This document shows, one piece after another, positions 62,605 to 64,000 of a DNA stretch of 64,000 nucleotides. This DNA is from Limisphaerales bacterium (GTDB lineage: Bacteria; Verrucomicrobiota; Verrucomicrobiia; Limisphaerales; AAA164-E04): contig JAMASS010000010.1 in the NCBI GenBank assembly GCA_024761205.1, forward strand, positions 1 through 64,000, written 5' to 3'. The translations under genes were made by a program, and so were the position numbers. The number at the start of each line of letters is the position of its first letter. Positions within the stretch are counted from its first letter, which is position 1. Under the pieces are notes generated by a model. It saw only the letters and a program-made list of their open reading frames with translations. It searched no databases and was not told where the DNA came from.

Positions 62605-63285
62605 TCACGGTGACTTCGATTCGGCGAACCGATCATCACTCCAAGGATCGGCCGTGTTGGAGTACCCTCTCAATTCCCAGAAGCCCAGAATGTCACGATC
62701 CAAGAAAACGATCTCCCGAATGAATTTGGCGCCTTTCCAAGCGTAACGTTTGGGAATAATCACTCGCGCCGGCCCCCCGTGCTTCTTGGTCAATCGCCGG
62801 CCATTCCACGAGTGCGCGATCAACACATCCTCATCCAAACAGGTTTGAACCGGGTTATTTGTTGAATAACCGTCATGGCTCTTGAAAAAAATATGTTTGG
62901 CCTCGGGTTTTGGTTTCACCAGCTCCGCGATCGTGAAAAAAGCAACTCCCTGCCACTCCATTTCGAACTGACTCCAAGTCGTGACACAATGAAAATCACT
63001 GACATCCGTAAACTGCGGCAAATCCATAAAATCCGCCCAACTCAACTTCACAGGATTCTCCACGTGCCCGTGAATATGGAGCGTCCACGCCTCCAACGGC
63101 ACTTCGGGATGCAATCCTATATCCAGCACCGGAAAGTCTTTCACCTCGTGCTGCCCCGGTGGGAGCCGCCCGCCGACAGCTTTGCGATCCAACTTCTTGC
63201 CAGCCATTTTCTGCACCCAGCGCTCCTTGCGAGCGATGTAGTCTTGATTCACATGACCGAAGCTACCCTTCGGGATCAAGGGCAT
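62605..63285 (-). CDS. Sulfite-oxidase-like molybdopterin oxidoreductase
   Basis: A cytoplasmic-looking member of the sulfite oxidase fold, 226 residues, without a Tat signal. After a basic N-terminus (GHVNQDYIARKERWVQKMAG) comes PPGQHEVKDFPVLDIGLHPE, then LSWADFMDLPQFTDVSDFHC VTTWSQFEM, where the Cys (about residue 98) should bind molybdenum. Further parts are WQGVAFFTIAELVKPKPEAK, FFKSHDGYSTNNPVQTCLDE, PARVIIPKRYAWKGAKFIRE and GFWELRGYSNTADPWSDDRF. The length fits the small sulfite-oxidase-like group, distinct from MsrP/YedY; substrate unknown. The gene is not next to a heme partner. Confidence 0.92.
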   Translation of the reverse strand: MPLIPKGSFGHVNQDYIARKERWVQKMAGKKLDRKAVGGRLPPGQHEVKDFPVLDIGLHPEVPLEAWTLHIHGHVENPVKLSWADFMDLPQFTDVSDFHCVTTWSQFEMEWQGVAFFTIAELVKPKPEAKHIFFKSHDGYSTNNPVQTCLDEDVLIAHSWNGRRLTKKHGGPARVIIPKRYAWKGAKFIREIVFLDRDILGFWELRGYSNTADPWSDDRFAESKSP

Positions 63286-63830
63286 AAAGGATTTTGCCGT
63301 TCTCTCCCGGCAAATTCATCGGAATACCAGGGATATGGGCGTTCAAGACCGGCGCAAATACAGAGCACCAAGAGAACACCCATTCCCTTCAACGCACATT
63401 TTAGCTATCGTGTCTTCCAACTTTTGGCGATGACGCACAAAAAACACTAGTGAAGCGCCCATTCCAAGACCAACTGGAAATCATCTGGCACTCGGCGGGG
63501 TCTGGGATTCCTGACCGTCAGTCAACCGTTTCGCAATCCTCACGACACGATTGGTGACCAGATTGACGCAACCCCCACAAACAGAAACCAGCGGCTTTAC
63601 CCCCAATGCCTTGACAAAAGTCAAGCTCCCTTCTGGAACTCGCCGGTGTCTATGGCGGATCTGTTCGCCGAGATGCAGCAAGAGTAGTTACACGCGCTCA
63701 TCGACGCCTCGCTTGAGGTCGGTGGGGAGGACACGCGTCATTCCCGACAAAAAACCTCAACTCAAAATAATCCACTGGCGTGTGCGTCATTGTGTGGACT
63801 GAGGGGCAACAACGCCATTTCGGTCAAGGA
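63286..63830. other. Intergenic region without a supported gene
   Basis: About 540 bases. Short frames on both strands (for example 63481-63681 minus with PLVSVCGGCVNLVTNRVVRI) have no recognisable family or start context. The promoter of the sulfite-oxidase-like gene should be near 63300-63350. Confidence 0.4.
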
Positions 63831-63839
63831 CCGCAAAAA

Positions 63840-63865
63840 GGGGCGGTCTCTTTTGAGATCGCCCC
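63840..63865 (-). terminator. Intrinsic terminator of the PEP-CTERM gene
   Basis: On the minus strand GGGGCGATCTC pairs with GAGACCGCCCC (one G-T pair) around AAAA and is followed by TTTTT. It lies 41 bases past the stop of the partial gene at the window edge. Confidence 0.85.
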
Positions 63866-63905
63866 GTGATTGGTGGGGATATGTTTAGTGCGGGGGAGAA
63901 ACCGC

Positions 63906-64000
63906 TTAGGCGCCTGTTTGCCGCTCTTGTTGACGGCATCGATGCCAAAGGGCGAAGGCTCCCAAGCCCAAGGCAAGGAAGAGCGCATACTCCGAGGGCT
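63906..64000 (-). CDS. C-terminal end of a PEP-CTERM-type sorted protein (partial)
   Basis: Only the last 31 codons lie in the window. They read PSEYALFLALGLGALAFWHR CRQQERQTGA: a short motif region, one membrane helix and a basic tail. This is the layout of the PEP-CTERM sorting signal recognised by exosortase (P-E-P-S-x-Y-A-L, hydrophobic stretch, R/K cluster); the PEP itself would straddle the window edge. Such proteins are exported and processed by the exosortase system. A terminator follows. Confidence 0.75.
   Translation of the reverse strand, partial: PSEYALFLALGLGAFALWHRCRQQERQTGA

Overview
The window looks like a chromosomal segment of a member of the Verrucomicrobiota, probably near the Limisphaerales/Pedosphaeraceae. 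This is inferred from gene families only. The clues are two secreted pseudopilin-like proteins with the [18 protein letters not shown] leader and SKAK tail, three cysteine-type sulfatases, a PEP-CTERM-like C-terminus at the right edge, a fused SecDF behind YajC, a DUF4159 protein, and the ruin of a PSCyt1/DUF1549 protein. No rRNA, tRNA or CRISPR array was found.

Layout. 0-1 kb: dead IS1595-type transposase. 1-9 kb: a membrane-anchored DUF4230-like protein, recJ, secDF and yajC on the minus strand, and a secreted lectin-fold protein. 9-13.5 kb: a frameshifted DNA methyltransferase fused to a nuclease domain, a second dead IS1595 transposase and nearly 3 kb of decayed DNA. 13.5-18 kb: intact genes (secreted protein, SH3-domain protein, folD, DUF6941, membrane protein). 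18-20 kb: GC-rich non-coding DNA bracketed by scraps of two ABC permeases. 20-23.6 kb: sulfatase, DUF4159, GYF-PrsW. 24-29 kb: pcm, an Mrr-type restriction endonuclease and an IS630 element with clear ends but a broken transposase. 29-36 kb: fatty acid desaturase, pseudopilin, a dead response regulator, a small membrane protein and two coupled Kef-type antiporters. 36.6-38.9 kb: secreted S9 peptidase. 38.9-43.9 kb: four tandem Sel1-repeat proteins, one carrying a J domain. 44-49.5 kb: trkH and two sulfatases. 49.6-56.5 kb: a pseudogene graveyard (PSCyt1/DUF1549, PQQ propeller, DUF1223, uracil-DNA glycosylase, pirin, small-ORF operon). 56.5-64 kb: lipoprotein, second pseudopilin, a membrane-anchored protein, a histidine-kinase scrap, FHA protein, RlpA, sulfite-oxidase-like enzyme, and the tail of a PEP-CTERM protein with its terminator.

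How it fits together. Intact housekeeping genes alternate with blocks in which gene after gene is destroyed by small indels, two insertion sequence families are dead or dying, and short palindromic repeats are scattered in the gaps. That pattern suggests a genome in relaxed selection, for example a host-associated lineage early in reduction. The surviving genes lean towards the cell envelope: Sec export, sulfatases, peptidase, pseudopilins, PEP-CTERM, RlpA. The most distinctive intact locus is the Sel1/J-domain cluster, in which four paralogues all look anchored by one N-terminal membrane helix with the repeats outside the cytoplasm.
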